From Diplocarpon mali (Eukaryota > Ascomycota > Leotiomycetes > Helotiales > Drepanopezizaceae), in contig JAENRP010000516.1 of assembly GCA_024741835.1 (NCBI GenBank), forward strand, positions 1-12,075: DNA of 12,075 nucleotides, read 5' to 3'. This document shows positions 1-7,809 of this stretch, in pieces (position 1 is the stretch's first letter; each line of letters begins with the position of its first letter). The position numbers and the translations under genes were made by a program. Under the pieces are notes generated by a model that was not told where the DNA came from, searched no databases, and saw only the letters and a program-made list of their open reading frames with translations.

Positions 1-117
1 TATAAGAGTTTTTAATAATTAATTTATATAATTTATAAATAATAATTATAAAGTGATCTTTAAAATTAAAATTAAAGATAGACTTTATATTATTTTAAAA
101 GTGATATTATAAAAATT
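1..117. other. AT-rich leader, no gene recognised
   Basis: This stretch is almost pure A/T with no coding signal on either strand. An imperfect inverted repeat at 56-79 (arms ATCTTTAA and TTAAAGAT) is visible, but such palindromes arise easily in sequence this AT-rich and it is not called as functional. Confidence 0.5.
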
Positions 118-592
118 GACCCTTAAGCTAGACCTATAAGTGGATTCCTTTAAGGAAAGTGCACTCTTCGCCTTAATATAATTAAGTAAAGATAAGGAGA
201 ATAGTTAGACTCTTAAGCTAAGATTATAAGTGAAATTTGTAAAAATAATTCTTAAGCTAAGATTATAGGTAGATTATAAAGTATTTTTAAAGATGACTCT
301 TAAGCTAAGACTATAAGTGAATTTAATAGAAATAACTCTTAAACTAAGCCTGCGAGTAGATTTTATAAATTCGCTAATAATAACTCTTAAGCTAAGATCG
401 TAAGTGAAATTCGCAGAAATGACTCTTAAGCTAGGACTGCAAGTGAACTTCGCAAATTTATTAAAAACGACTCTTAAGCTAAGACTGCAAGTAGATCTTG
501 CTATTTCTAAGAAATCGACTCTTAAGCTAGGACTGTAAGTAGATCTTGCGGTTTTATTAAAAACGACTCCTAAGCTAAGCTTATAATTAAAG
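118..592 (+). repeat. Tandem minisatellite-like array, 10 copies, 39/48-bp units
   Basis: Ten copies of a motif beginning GACTCTTAAGCTA and continuing through a variable GACTGCAAGTGAA-like part start at 118, 208, 247, 295, 334, 382, 421, 469, 517 and 565. Start-to-start distances are 90, 39, 48, 39, 48, 39, 48, 48, 48, so the middle is an 87-bp higher-order repeat (39+48) and the right end a pure 48-bp array. A degenerate copy may lie near 162. Copies vary mostly C/T and G/A, as expected if RIP acted on an older array; GC-rich variants (TGCGAGT, TGCAAGT) are probably closer to the ancestor. All spacings are multiples of three. In the frame used by the neighbouring Copia pol, each unit would read roughly T-L-K-L-G-L-Q-V-D-F-A with few stops. 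Whether the array was coding, an LTR-internal repeat or a satellite cannot be settled from this window. Confidence 0.85.
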
Positions 593-601
593 AATAGTAA
601 A

Positions 602-870
602 ACCTTAAACTACTATTATTATTCCTTTCTAACTATTAATAATAAAGTATCGATTAATAATAAGCTACTAAAGCTATTAGAAGCTAAAAGCCTATTAAAG
701 TATTAGCTAATATATAGAAGATTCGCGCATTTAAGGCTAAAGAAATTAAAGGGCTTATATAAGGTCTCGACTTTAAAATAGAAGATCTAAGTATTAAAGG
801 ATCGCTTAATATATCGAATTTGCAAGCTAATAAAACTTCGAAATTAAACGCAAACTAAGCTTAATCTATA
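602..870 (+). pseudogene. Copia GAG-pre-integrase zinc-binding domain (degenerate)
   Basis: This is the N-terminal zinc-binding region preceding Copia integrases, normally an HHCC finger. The frame reads a Y-R-R-F-A-H-L block at 713-733, where the family has H-R-R-F-G-H-L: the first His (codon 713) is now TAT and the second (codon 728) is retained CAT. The Cys pair is at codons 812 (now TAT) and 821 (TGC kept), with the usual two-residue spacing, followed by K-L-x-K-L. Two of the four zinc ligands have changed by CpA/TpG transitions. In-frame stops are at 704 and further on. It joins the integrase core directly. The start is arbitrary: the frame continues upstream into the tandem array without a recognisable protease. 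Confidence 0.82.
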
Positions 871-1560
871 GAAAGATTCGATACTAGCGCTAATATCTAT
901 TAATACTATTAGACTATTTATAACCTTAATCAAAGGAAATAATTAGTTTTCTTAAATAGTAGATAATTTCACTTAATAAATATGAACTATTTATACTAAG
1001 ACTAAATCTAAGCTTATAAAAAAGCTGAAAACTTAAAAAGTGATAAAGGAATGCTAGACCTAATTAAAGCTAATAGCTATTAGGTCTGATAATACATTAG
1101 AGATTAAGGTAAAGCTTAATAAATAGGTAAAATAAGGAGTTTATTATAAATTAACTATAATATATAAAGGTTCTTATTAAAATGGCATTACTAAGCGAAG
1201 CATTTAATAAGTAGAGATTAACTATTGTACTCTATTACAAGATGCTAACTTGCTATTAGAATTCTAAGACCTTATAGTTAAGGTAGACATATACTTACAA
1301 GATAGAATAAGTAGTAGACTAATAGTCAATAGCACTTAAATATTACTATATAAGGTATATTTTAAATAAAAACTAAGCCTAGACTATATCTATATCTTTA
1401 AAAGCGTCTACTACTCTTATATTAGCCTAAAGTCCTAGCCTATAGGTATAAAGAGTAAGAAGCTAATAGACTAAAGTAAAGAGTATATATTTATTAAGTA
1501 TATTAAATAGATAATAAAGTAATAGATAATATATGCGCTAGATCTAGGGTGAGTAATTAC
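871..1560 (+). pseudogene. Copia integrase core (degenerate)
   Basis: This domain would insert the cDNA into the host chromosome. The three catalytic acidic positions can be placed: the first in S-I-N-T-I-R (codon 902, AAT, ancestral Asp), the second in R-S-D-N-T-L-E (codon 1088, GAT, retained), and the third in the N-G-I-T-K-R block (codon 1193, AAG, ancestral Glu of N-G-x-A-E-R), 35 codons after the second. The family's D-D-F-T box reads D-N-F-T at 962-973. Downstream, a long block with Y-x-Q-D-R-I-S, K-S-x-P-x-G-I-K and a Y-I-F-I-K-Y segment matches the C-terminal part of Copia integrases. Two of three catalytic residues are lost (Asp to Asn, Glu to Lys), both G-to-A on this strand, and there are many TAA/TAG stops, so no activity is possible. 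Confidence 0.9.
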
Positions 1561-2130
1561 ATCTTTAGTAATTGAGTTCGACGAATCTCGAAATAGGAAG
1601 GAGCTATCCTTAAAGCTTTATATACTTAGAGATTCGCAAGGTATACTACTTAATAGTAATACTATTAAACCGAATTAATAACTCCTTTCTTTTAGCTTAA
1701 GTATATTAAGTGCACTCGCTAATTAATAACCTATTAGTTGCCTAAAGGCCGAATAGACTATTCCTATCGTTTGCAAACTGCCTAAAGTATAGAATAACTT
1801 CAATATTATTATCCCTTTAGTTAAAGCACTTATAGTAAAGGATATTCTTAAAATAGGTATAAGTAATAATAAGCCTCTACTATTAGAAAGCGGTTCCTTA
1901 AATAATAAGCCTATAGAACCTATAGCTAAACCTACGCCTTTAAAGAGGAATAGAGACCTAGAATTAGAAGACAACTTAAATAAATGCAAGTCTAAGCGTA
2001 TCTAAGCTATAATAGCATTTAGGATTTATAAGCTTAAACTTTAATAGAGCTTTAATAAAGATAATACGTTCTTAACCGCTAAAGGGATAATGAAAATCTC
2101 TTTTCTAAAGATATATAATAAAGCTATTAA
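1561..2130 (+). pseudogene. Copia integrase-RT linker (degenerate, low conservation)
   Basis: This stretch continues the pol frame between the integrase C-terminus and the reverse transcriptase. Copia polyproteins have a poorly conserved, charged linker here, and the translation is rich in Lys, Asn, Leu and Pro with a basic patch (P-L-K-R-N-R-D-L-E-L-E) near 1935-1975. It has fewer stops than neighbouring domains, so the opposite strand also stays open at 1723-1989. That antisense frame has no recognisable domain and is regarded as a by-product. No function beyond spacing the two enzyme domains can be assigned. Confidence 0.7.
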
Positions 2131-2765
2131 CAACTTAAAGAATAGAGTAGTATAAAATAAAGCAATTTAAAAGGAGATAAGCTCTCTTATTATAAATGGT
2201 ATATAAATAGAGGAATTAATACTAAGGGATATAAACCTAGTTTTAATAAAGTAGGTCTTTATAATTAAGATATATATAAATAGGACCTTAGAACGTTATA
2301 AGGCAAGGCTTATAGCTAAGGGCTTCTCTTAATAGTATAGAAAAGACTACTTTAATACATTTGCGCTAATAGTTTATATAAATACCTTTTATATATTTAT
2401 AGTAATAGTAGCTATTAAGGACTTTAAATATAAATAGTATAATATTAAAAATACATTTACTAAAGCGATTATAAAGGAACGGATTTTTCTCTCCTAACCT
2501 AATAGTATTCCTATATACGCTAGCCACTCTTTTTATATACTTTATAGTATCTATAGACTTAAATAATCAGCTTATAATTAGAACCTCTTATATAGCTTTA
2601 CTCTAATAGAAATAGGATTTATTTAAAGCTTAGCTAACCCTTATCTATTTACCTATATTAAGCGTAGAATTAAATTGCTATTATATATTAATAATATTAC
2701 TATAACTATAAAAACGACTATTCAATTAAATTTATTCTTTATAATCATTTAAAAATGTTTTAATA
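2131..2765 (+). pseudogene. Copia reverse transcriptase, RVT_2 type (degenerate)
   Basis: This would copy element RNA into cDNA inside the virus-like particle. The frame shows the hallmark entry region: a V-F-I-I-K-I block, then R-Y-K-A-R-L-I-A-K-G-F-S at 2294-2329, followed by K-D-Y-F-N-T-F-A. Further on are S-A-Y-N-x-N-L-L and an I-G-F block, and the active-site box at 2684-2695, which reads Y-I-N-N where the family has Y-V-D-D. Both metal-binding Asp codons became AAT, a change only G-to-A transitions explain. Between 2294 and 2684 there are six in-frame stops, all TAA or TAG at expected Gln or Trp positions. Identification is secure; the enzyme is dead. Confidence 0.95.
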
Positions 2766-3199
2766 CTAAGGATCTAAAGGGAATTTATAAGATCCTTAGC
2801 ATCTATATTATAAGGAACTACTCTACTTAAGAACTCTAATTAAACTAAGAGCAATATATTAAGAAGATCTTAAATTAAATAGGACTCTCTACTTATGCTT
2901 TTAACTTTAAGTTAAAGCGTACTCTAATCAAAGGAAAGTATAATAAGTTAAAGCCTACTAATGAAAATAAGTAAAGAGGAGATTTAAAGAAGTACTAATA
3001 GGATATTAAAGTAATTATATATCCTATAATATATATAAGACTAGATATTGCCTTTATTATTAAGCAATTTAATTAGAACTTAAAGGATCTAATAATTTAA
3101 TATAAGAATATAATCAAGCAACTTAAAAGGTACCTTTGATTAATAATCATATAAAAGGTAAAATATAGACTAACGAAATATATAAGCGTAAAGCTTAAG
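2766..3199 (+). pseudogene. Copia RT-RNase H connection region (degenerate)
   Basis: This continues the pol frame between the RT palm and RNase H. The translation keeps typical landmarks of Copia connection regions: an L-G-I-x-I-x-R-N-Y-S-T-like block at 2785-2830, a Y-I-K-K-I-L segment near 2855-2875, a P-I-I-Y-I-R-L-D-I-A-F block around 3023-3055, and L-K-R-Y-L at about 3122-3135, the family's usual lead-in to RNase H. Stops are frequent, including one of the rare TGA codons near 3137. No independent function is assigned. Confidence 0.75.
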
Positions 3200-3667
3200 G
3201 TATATACCAATTTTAACTAAGCAAATATAAAAGGTTAGAAAAGTATATTTAAAAGCGTAGTAATATTATATAATAGACTTATATTATAAGAAAATAGGAA
3301 GTAGAAATCAGTAGCTACTATAAGTACTAAGGCCGAATATATATTAATATTATTAAATTGCAAGTAAGAATTATAAATTACCTAAGTTTTAAAAGATATA
3401 GGTTTCGCTAAGTATATTAGATAAGATAGGAACTATATTAATCTTTAAGCAAATAATATAAAGGCAATTATACTTATAAAGAATCCACATTTATATAAGC
3501 GATTAAAATATATTAATATTACCTACTACTTTATCTATAACCTTATTATAAAGAATAAGTTATCAATTACCTATATCCTAACCGATCGAATAATAGCAAA
3601 TGGATTTATAAAGCTATTAAAGATAGTTATAAAATTTAAAGCGTTTAAAGATATGCTAGGATTATAG
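3200..3667 (+). pseudogene. Copia RNase H and pol C-terminus (degenerate)
   Basis: RNase H would remove the RNA strand from the RNA:DNA hybrid. The frame opens with Y-T-N-F-N (family Y-T-D-A-D-W), where the first catalytic Asp at codon 3209 is now AAT and the following Trp is a TAA at 3218. The K-S-V-A-T-I-S-T-K-A-E-Y block at 3305-3340 keeps its catalytic Glu (GAA at 3335). The later A-D-N box reads A-N-N at 3449-3457. A K-N-P-H-L-Y-K-R segment and the K-L-S-I-T-Y-I-x-T-D block lead to the conserved G-F-x-K-x-L end. The natural stop is TAG at 3665-3667. A short purine-rich run follows (3666-3680) and the first downstream motif copy begins 31 bases after the stop. Confidence 0.93.
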
Positions 3668-3698
3668 AAGATAGTAGAGGCTTAGCAGGCTTAAGGAC

Positions 3699-3856
3699 GA
3701 CTCCTAGGCCCGCCTTACGAGTTAGGTTATATAGTCTTATAAAGGAAAGTTTTTTTTAAATCGACTCCTAGGCCTAGACTGCAAGCCAAGTAATATAATC
3801 TTATAAAAGAACGCTTTTAGGAAAATTGACTCCTAGTCCTACCTTATAAGTAGAGT
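3699..3856 (+). repeat. Three further copies of the motif, 64-65 bp period
   Basis: Copies start at 3699, 3763 and 3828, each opening GACTCCTAG, with a second shared block further on (TCTTATAAA at about 3735 and 3800). The first half matches the units at 118-592, but here the period is 64-65 bp and the phase is not kept in threes, so a coding role is unlikely in this copy of the array. These units keep a more GC-rich core (CTAGGCC) than many left-hand units. They lie in the same orientation as the left array and begin just after the Copia stop, so the Copia relic is bracketed by direct copies. This fits either LTR-internal repeats of that element or a pre-existing satellite. Confidence 0.8.
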
Positions 3857-4189
3857 TTAGTAATTTTAATAAAGGTTACTATTAATTAATTATTTTTAAT
3901 TTAAAGAGATACTTAAGAGTTAGATTAGTATAAAAAGGATAGTTATTATTTTCCTAACTATAGGTCAATTAGAGTAAGGTCTAAGTAAGGGTATTAAGAT
4001 AGGTAATATAGCTATTACTTTAATATATTATTATATAACCCTATTGCTTAATCAGTAGGATATTAATACATATATAGCTATAGTAAAGAAAGGGGTAACC
4101 TTCCTTCCTTAACTCTTATTAATATATCGACCATCGACCTTTAGAAGTTTCTATTACCTACTGCGCCGACTTACTTAAGCTCAATAAGT
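3857..4189. other. Unassigned AT-rich stretch at the Gypsy 3' side
   Basis: This should hold the C-terminal tail and 3' LTR of the minus-strand Gypsy element. Translating all three minus frames below the GPY/F-like block gives no convincing chromodomain. The sequence was compared by eye with 10076-10520, where the opposite LTR would lie, and shows no obvious similarity, so no LTR pair is claimed. Nothing else is recognised on either strand. Confidence 0.5.
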
Positions 4190-4570
4190 ATTAATAATAA
4201 TAGGTTCTACTAGTAGGTTAATCTATTTAAGCAAAGGGTTATTAGCAGCTTTCCTTAGTCTATTAGCATAAAAGACGTTATATATTTAATAGGATAGAGG
4301 TAGGTCTACCTTATAAGAGTAGTAGACTAGGCTAATAATTTTAAAAGGGCCTACGATAAGGAAGTAGAGTTTATTAAAGGGTTGGTCTATTTTCTAAGCT
4401 CTTTTTATAATATATACTAGGTCTCTTAAGCTAAAGTCAGGTTAACGTCGCTTTTTATTTACTTATTCAGATTATCTCTCTTAAGCTACTAGTATAGATT
4501 CTTAGGCAAACTGGACTACTTTATCGATTCTTTTAGCTTATACTTACGCTTCTTTCCTATTTAGCTTCTT
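4190..4570 (-). pseudogene. Gypsy integrase C-terminal GPY/F-like region (degenerate, shifted frame)
   Basis: In the frame with codon first base congruent to 1 mod 3, the minus strand reads R-K-E-A, A-K-R-I-D-K-V-V-Q-F-A, then P-D-F-S-L-R-D-L-V-Y-I, K-I-D-Q-P-F-N-K-L and V-G-P-F-K-I at about 4351, followed by Y-K-V-D-L-P and N-V-F-Y-A-N-R-L. This is the standard C-terminal part of Gypsy integrases (Gly-Asp-x-Val-Tyr, Lys-Leu, Gly-Pro-Phe), thought to help target integration. It sits out of frame with the catalytic core. Many fungal Gypsy elements add a chromodomain here; none is recognisable. Confidence 0.85.
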
Positions 4571-5300
4571 TTAAGTATTTAAGTGCTTAATAGTATAGAG
4601 GTTTAGTTAAAATCCAAGCGGGATTTATAGCTGTAATCGACTATAGAGAGGAAGAGGCCAGTTGACTCGTTTAAGCAAGCGGCGCTAGTAGCATTTATAG
4701 TAACGAGTTAGTCGGCTTAATCGTCTTAGAAGTAGTTAATAAAGGGGCGCAGTTATATATTAATTATCTAATTAATAATCTTAGTCTATTTATCTGTTTA
4801 AGCGTATTTAAAGGTTAATAGCTAGAGTTTAACCTACGCTAGTATTAATAATTCGTTTATAAAGTTAGAGATAAACTAAGGTCCTTAATTGCTAGTAATA
4901 GTAAATAGGCTCTCTTTAAACCTTTAAATATATTAGTAAAATAGGGAGGCGGCGGTTTGCATAATAGCCTTCTTTATTATTAATAGGTAAATATGCCACT
5001 TAAAGAGTTAGTTAACTATAATAAATATAGTATTATAGCTATTGCTAATTGATTTAAAAGTATAGAAGTCTATAGATAAGTCGTCCTATATATATAAGAG
5101 GATAGGTAGTAGTTTAAGGAGTCCTAGCATCTTATTTTAAGATTTATATAAACGTTAGTAGTTATTATAGTTAGCGATATACCTTTTTATATTATAGTAG
5201 TACATAGGCTATTAGTAGTAGTATTAAAGGAACTATATAGGCTTAATTCTTTTAAGGTAAGTTATTAATATACTATTATAGATTTAATAGAGTAGGTAAG
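4571..5300 (-). pseudogene. Gypsy integrase zinc finger and catalytic core (degenerate)
   Basis: The H2C2 finger can be placed: ancestral His at 5280 and 5259 (both now Tyr codons), and Cys at 5169 and 5160 (both now Tyr codons), around the Y-x-x-P-M block typical of this finger. In the catalytic core the first Asp is retained in L-S-I-D-F-Y (GAC at 5070-5068). The second, in I-T-S-N-x-G-P, is AAT at 4890-4888 (ancestral Asp of S-D-R-G-P). The third, in T-D-K-x-T-K-I-I-N, is AAG at 4782-4780 (ancestral Glu). The second and third are 36 codons apart, matching the D35E rule. All four zinc ligands and two catalytic residues have been replaced by RIP-type transitions. Confidence 0.93.
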
Positions 5301-5549
5301 TGTAAAGATTGTCTAGTTCTTTAAGAACTACTAGCCTTCTATTATATAAGAGTAGTCTATCCTTTAATAGGGTCTAAGGAGTCTCTTTTCTAATAGCTTT
5401 CTCTTGCTTTAGTTATAGCAACTTATAAGTTTAATTAGTATTAAGGACTTCTTCTATTATTTGGAAATTATTAATAAAAGAGTGGTTCTTAAGTGCTATA
5501 GGGTCGATTAGAGCTATTATAAGACGATTTTAAATAATATTAGCTAGGT

Positions 5550-6010
5550 TAAAAAGCTATTACGTTCTCTTAGCTTCTCTTACGGCTTTTTAAATAGGCG
5601 TAAGTTTATCTTTTTATAATAGTATATTAGCTATTATATTCTTTTTTCTAAAGCGATAGGTAATCTAATAATTGTATTTCAAAAGTACGTCTATCTATTG
5701 GATTTATCGTTTATTAAGGAGTTTCTTAATACTAAAGTACTCTAAAGCTTTATAATTAATAATCATTAAGAAGTTTAATATACTTTATAACTTTGCGTCC
5801 TATTTCTTTAAAGTTGGTATAACTATCAGCATCTCTTTATTATAGATTTTATAATATAATTCCGCATTCTATAATCCTTTAAAGAAGAAGGTAATAAGGT
5901 ACTATTATTTATTATTCTTATCCTTTTAGCTAAGTACTTTAGCTATCGCTAGGTTTAAGTAGTCGGTCTTAATCCTTATTAATTGGTGGTTTTTAAAATA
6001 TAGTAAAGTA
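5550..6010 (-). pseudogene. Gypsy RNase H (degenerate)
   Basis: The minus frame reads R-I-K-T-D-Y-L-N-L-A-I-A at about 5976, the T-D-A-S-x-x-A-I-A-type opening of Gypsy RNase H with its catalytic Asp kept (GAC 5964-5962). It is followed by A-E-L-Y-Y-K-I-Y-N-K-E-M-L (5862-5830; catalytic Glu at 5835-5833 kept) and by the I-N-Y-K-A-L-E-Y-F block at 5760, where the third Asp of T-D-H-K is now AAT. The N-I-I-A-N-I-L block near 5640 corresponds to the usual x-x-A-D-x-L-S-R end. It joins RT and integrase in the same frame. Below it, to about 5300, the polyprotein continues through a less conserved linker. Confidence 0.92.
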
Positions 6011-6960
6011 GGAGCGGTTAGTAGCCGCTTTTTTGATTATTTAAATGCGTTCTATTATTCTTTAGTTAAAACAAACGTTAGGCTAGTATCCTTTATTATA
6101 AGCTAATTGAAAGGGCGCGTAATTCGACTATAGGCTTTAATAAATCTTTAATAGAAGTTGTAAAATCCTAAGAACGACTGCACCTATTTCTTTATTAATA
6201 AAAGGGTCTATTCTTTAATAACCTTAACCTTAATAGAGTCGACTTATACTCTTTAATTAGTAATAATAAACCCTAGGAATTTAATATTAATAACTTCGAA
6301 TTCGCACTTCTTAATATTAACTTATAAGCTAGCTTCGCATAGTCTTTTTAAAACCTATCTAATATAGTATTAGTGCTTTTACTTAGTTTTTAAAAAGATT
6401 AAGATATTATTAATATATATAGAATAAGAGTTATTTAAGTATTCTATTAAAATAGTATTAATATACTATTAAAAGGTAGCTAAGCTATTATATAGTTTAA
6501 AAGGGAGTACAACCGGTTTAAAAGAGCCGTACCTTATCCTAAAGGCTACCTATATTATAGAGTCAAAGTCTATTAAGATATAATAGAACGCATAGTAGAC
6601 GTTAAGCTTTATAAAGAGCGTTATATTCTTAAGTTGGTTAAAGGTTTTTATAATTAAAAGGAGAAGGTATTAGTCTTTTTTAATAAGTTTATTTAACTTT
6701 TAATAGTTAATATAGAACCGCAGGCCGCCTTTAGGTTTCTTTATAAATAGGATAGGCGATAAGAAGGCAGTATTAGATAGTTATATAAATCCCTTCTTTA
6801 AATTATCTATAAGGTATTCCTTTATTCTCTTAAATTTAAGCTTACTTATTTTATATAAGTAGGCGGTTTTCATTATTAGTAGTAGTCGTTTAAACTTAAT
6901 CTTATAATTAATTGACTGCGATAGAGGTAGCGTATTTGCGGCGCTTTTAAAGAAGTATAT
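6011..6960 (-). pseudogene. Gypsy reverse transcriptase (degenerate)
   Basis: The minus frame starts with L-P-L-S-Q-S-I-N-Y-K near 6925 (family L-P-P-H-R-P-Y-D-H-x-I), then D-N-L-K-K-G-F-I (6796), S-P-I-L-F-I-K-K-P (about 6757-6730), R-F-Y-I-N-Y (6720) and L-F-I-K-L-N (6618-6601, family F-x-K-L-D). Next come R-Y-G-S-F-K-P-V-V-L-P-F-K-L (6534-6493), A-T-F and the active-site box at 6406-6417, which reads Y-I-N-N before I-L-I-F. The thumb continues with F-L-G-F and S-F-L-G-F-Y-N-F-Y. All three metal-binding Asp codons have become AAC or AAT. The match is residue by residue over about 300 codons with no indel. Confidence 0.95.
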
Positions 6961-7439
6961 AATTAGGTTATATAGGAAGGGTAGTAACTTAGCGCGTAAT
7001 TCGTAGGCCTTTTAAGATTTTAAAGTATTATGCTTACTAAGCGCGTTAGGTTCTTCCTCTTTTATTATATAAATCAGGGTCCTATCTATCCTTAAGTCTA
7101 ATTAGCGAATAATAGCTTTATATTAAGTTTAAATATAAAAGGTCCTTTTATTTCTTTTTTTAAAGAGATAATCTAGTTCTATAAGCGTAATTAACTTAAT
7201 CTTAATCTTAGTCTAATAGAAGCTAACTTTAAAGGCTAGCCTTAAGATTATTAATATATTTATACTTATTAATTAAAGGGTATTAATATTAAGTTCCTCT
7301 CTTTATTATTCATAATTAGCTAAGCGGGTATTAAAGTCTTATATTAGCATATCCTTAGACTTAGTTAAAGGGTCTTTAAAAGCTTTTAGTAGTCTAAGGA
7401 TACTAGTCTTATTAAGCTATTACTAATCTCTTTAATCGG
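6961..7439 (-). pseudogene. Gypsy protease-RT spacer (degenerate)
   Basis: This continues the pol frame between protease and reverse transcriptase. It is lysine- and leucine-rich, contains an A-Y-E-L-R-A-K-L-L-P-F-L-Y-N-L block at about 7008-6965 that leads into the RT start, and has scattered TAA/TAG stops. Fungal Gypsy elements commonly have such a poorly conserved spacer. No other function is suggested. Confidence 0.7.
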
Positions 7440-7800
7440 CGTCCTATTAATCTAATTAATAAATGTTAGGCTAATATAGCTTCTTCCTTTTGCAATCGAC
7501 AATTACGTCTTATTTAGCTAGCTACTTGCGACCTAAGATTATATTATATAACCCTAAGTCGGCGGCTAAGAAGAACTATCCTTTAAAGTTGTATTTATCG
7601 ATTGTAATATCTATTTATATAACCTATTAAATAGCCTTATTAGGTTGTTTATTAAATCCTTATAAGGGGATCGGTCTTTTAAGGTAATAAGTTAGTAGCT
7701 TTAGCTATATAGCTAAGGAGGGGAGTATCTTATAATTGATAATTCTTAAGGCGTTAGTCCTATAGTCTATTAGGACTATTAGGTTAGTATAGTATCCTTT
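7440..7800 (-). pseudogene. Gypsy aspartic protease (degenerate)
   Basis: The protease would cut the gag-pol polyprotein. On the minus strand, L-I-V-L-I-D-Y-R-T-N-A at 7782-7750 corresponds to the retropepsin active site (I-D-S/C-G-x-x-A). The catalytic Asp (GAC 7767-7765) is kept, while the next positions are altered (Cys or Ser to Tyr, Gly to Arg). Downstream are P-I-P-L-x-G-F, F-F-L-A-A-D-L-G, N-I-I-L-G-R-K-x-L and V-I-V-D-C-K, which match the flap and the I-L-G-x-x-W-L ... D end of Gypsy proteases. It is the first domain in the pol frame, one base back relative to gag. Confidence 0.85.
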
Positions 7801-7809
7801 TTAATAGAG

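Larger units (their letters stand above)
602..3667 (+). mobile_element. Ty1/Copia retrotransposon relic (pol only), RIP-inactivated
   Basis: One reading frame (codon first base congruent to 2 mod 3) carries the Copia domain order: zinc-binding pre-integrase, integrase, reverse transcriptase, RNase H, ending at a TAG at 3665-3667 after a D-M-L-G-L tail. Markers checked in the same frame lie at 713, 902, 1088, 1178, 2294, 2684, 3209 and 3653, so about 1020 codons show no net indel. The frame is broken by many TAA/TAG codons where the family has Gln or Trp, and by very few TGA, which is the expected RIP spectrum. Gag, a CCHC knuckle and the aspartic protease should precede the pre-integrase domain, but that space is occupied by the tandem array. 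No LTR pair or target-site duplication was seen. The element is therefore 5'-truncated or rearranged, and dead. Confidence 0.93.

Noticed and set aside
56..79. Inverted repeat that could be a terminator or hairpin
   Set aside because: It is A/T-only apart from two bases, has no T-tract context and no gene upstream; expected by chance at this composition.
118..592. CRISPR array
   Set aside because: Repeats are directly spaced at 39/48 bp, but the intervening sequences are themselves similar to one another, copies are degenerate, there is no cas gene, and the context is a eukaryotic RIP-mutated repeat region.
1723..1989. 88-codon open frame on the minus strand
   Set aside because: It lies antisense to the Copia integrase-RT linker, is leucine/isoleucine-rich without a domain, and is open only because the linker has few codons that complement stops. 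The sense strand has clear homologous domains on both sides in one frame.
4425..4500. CTTAAGCTA occurrences resembling the dispersed motif
   Set aside because: The match stops after 9 or so bases, lacks the GGCCTGCAAGT half, and falls within Gypsy integrase coding sequence on the other strand; chance in low-complexity DNA.
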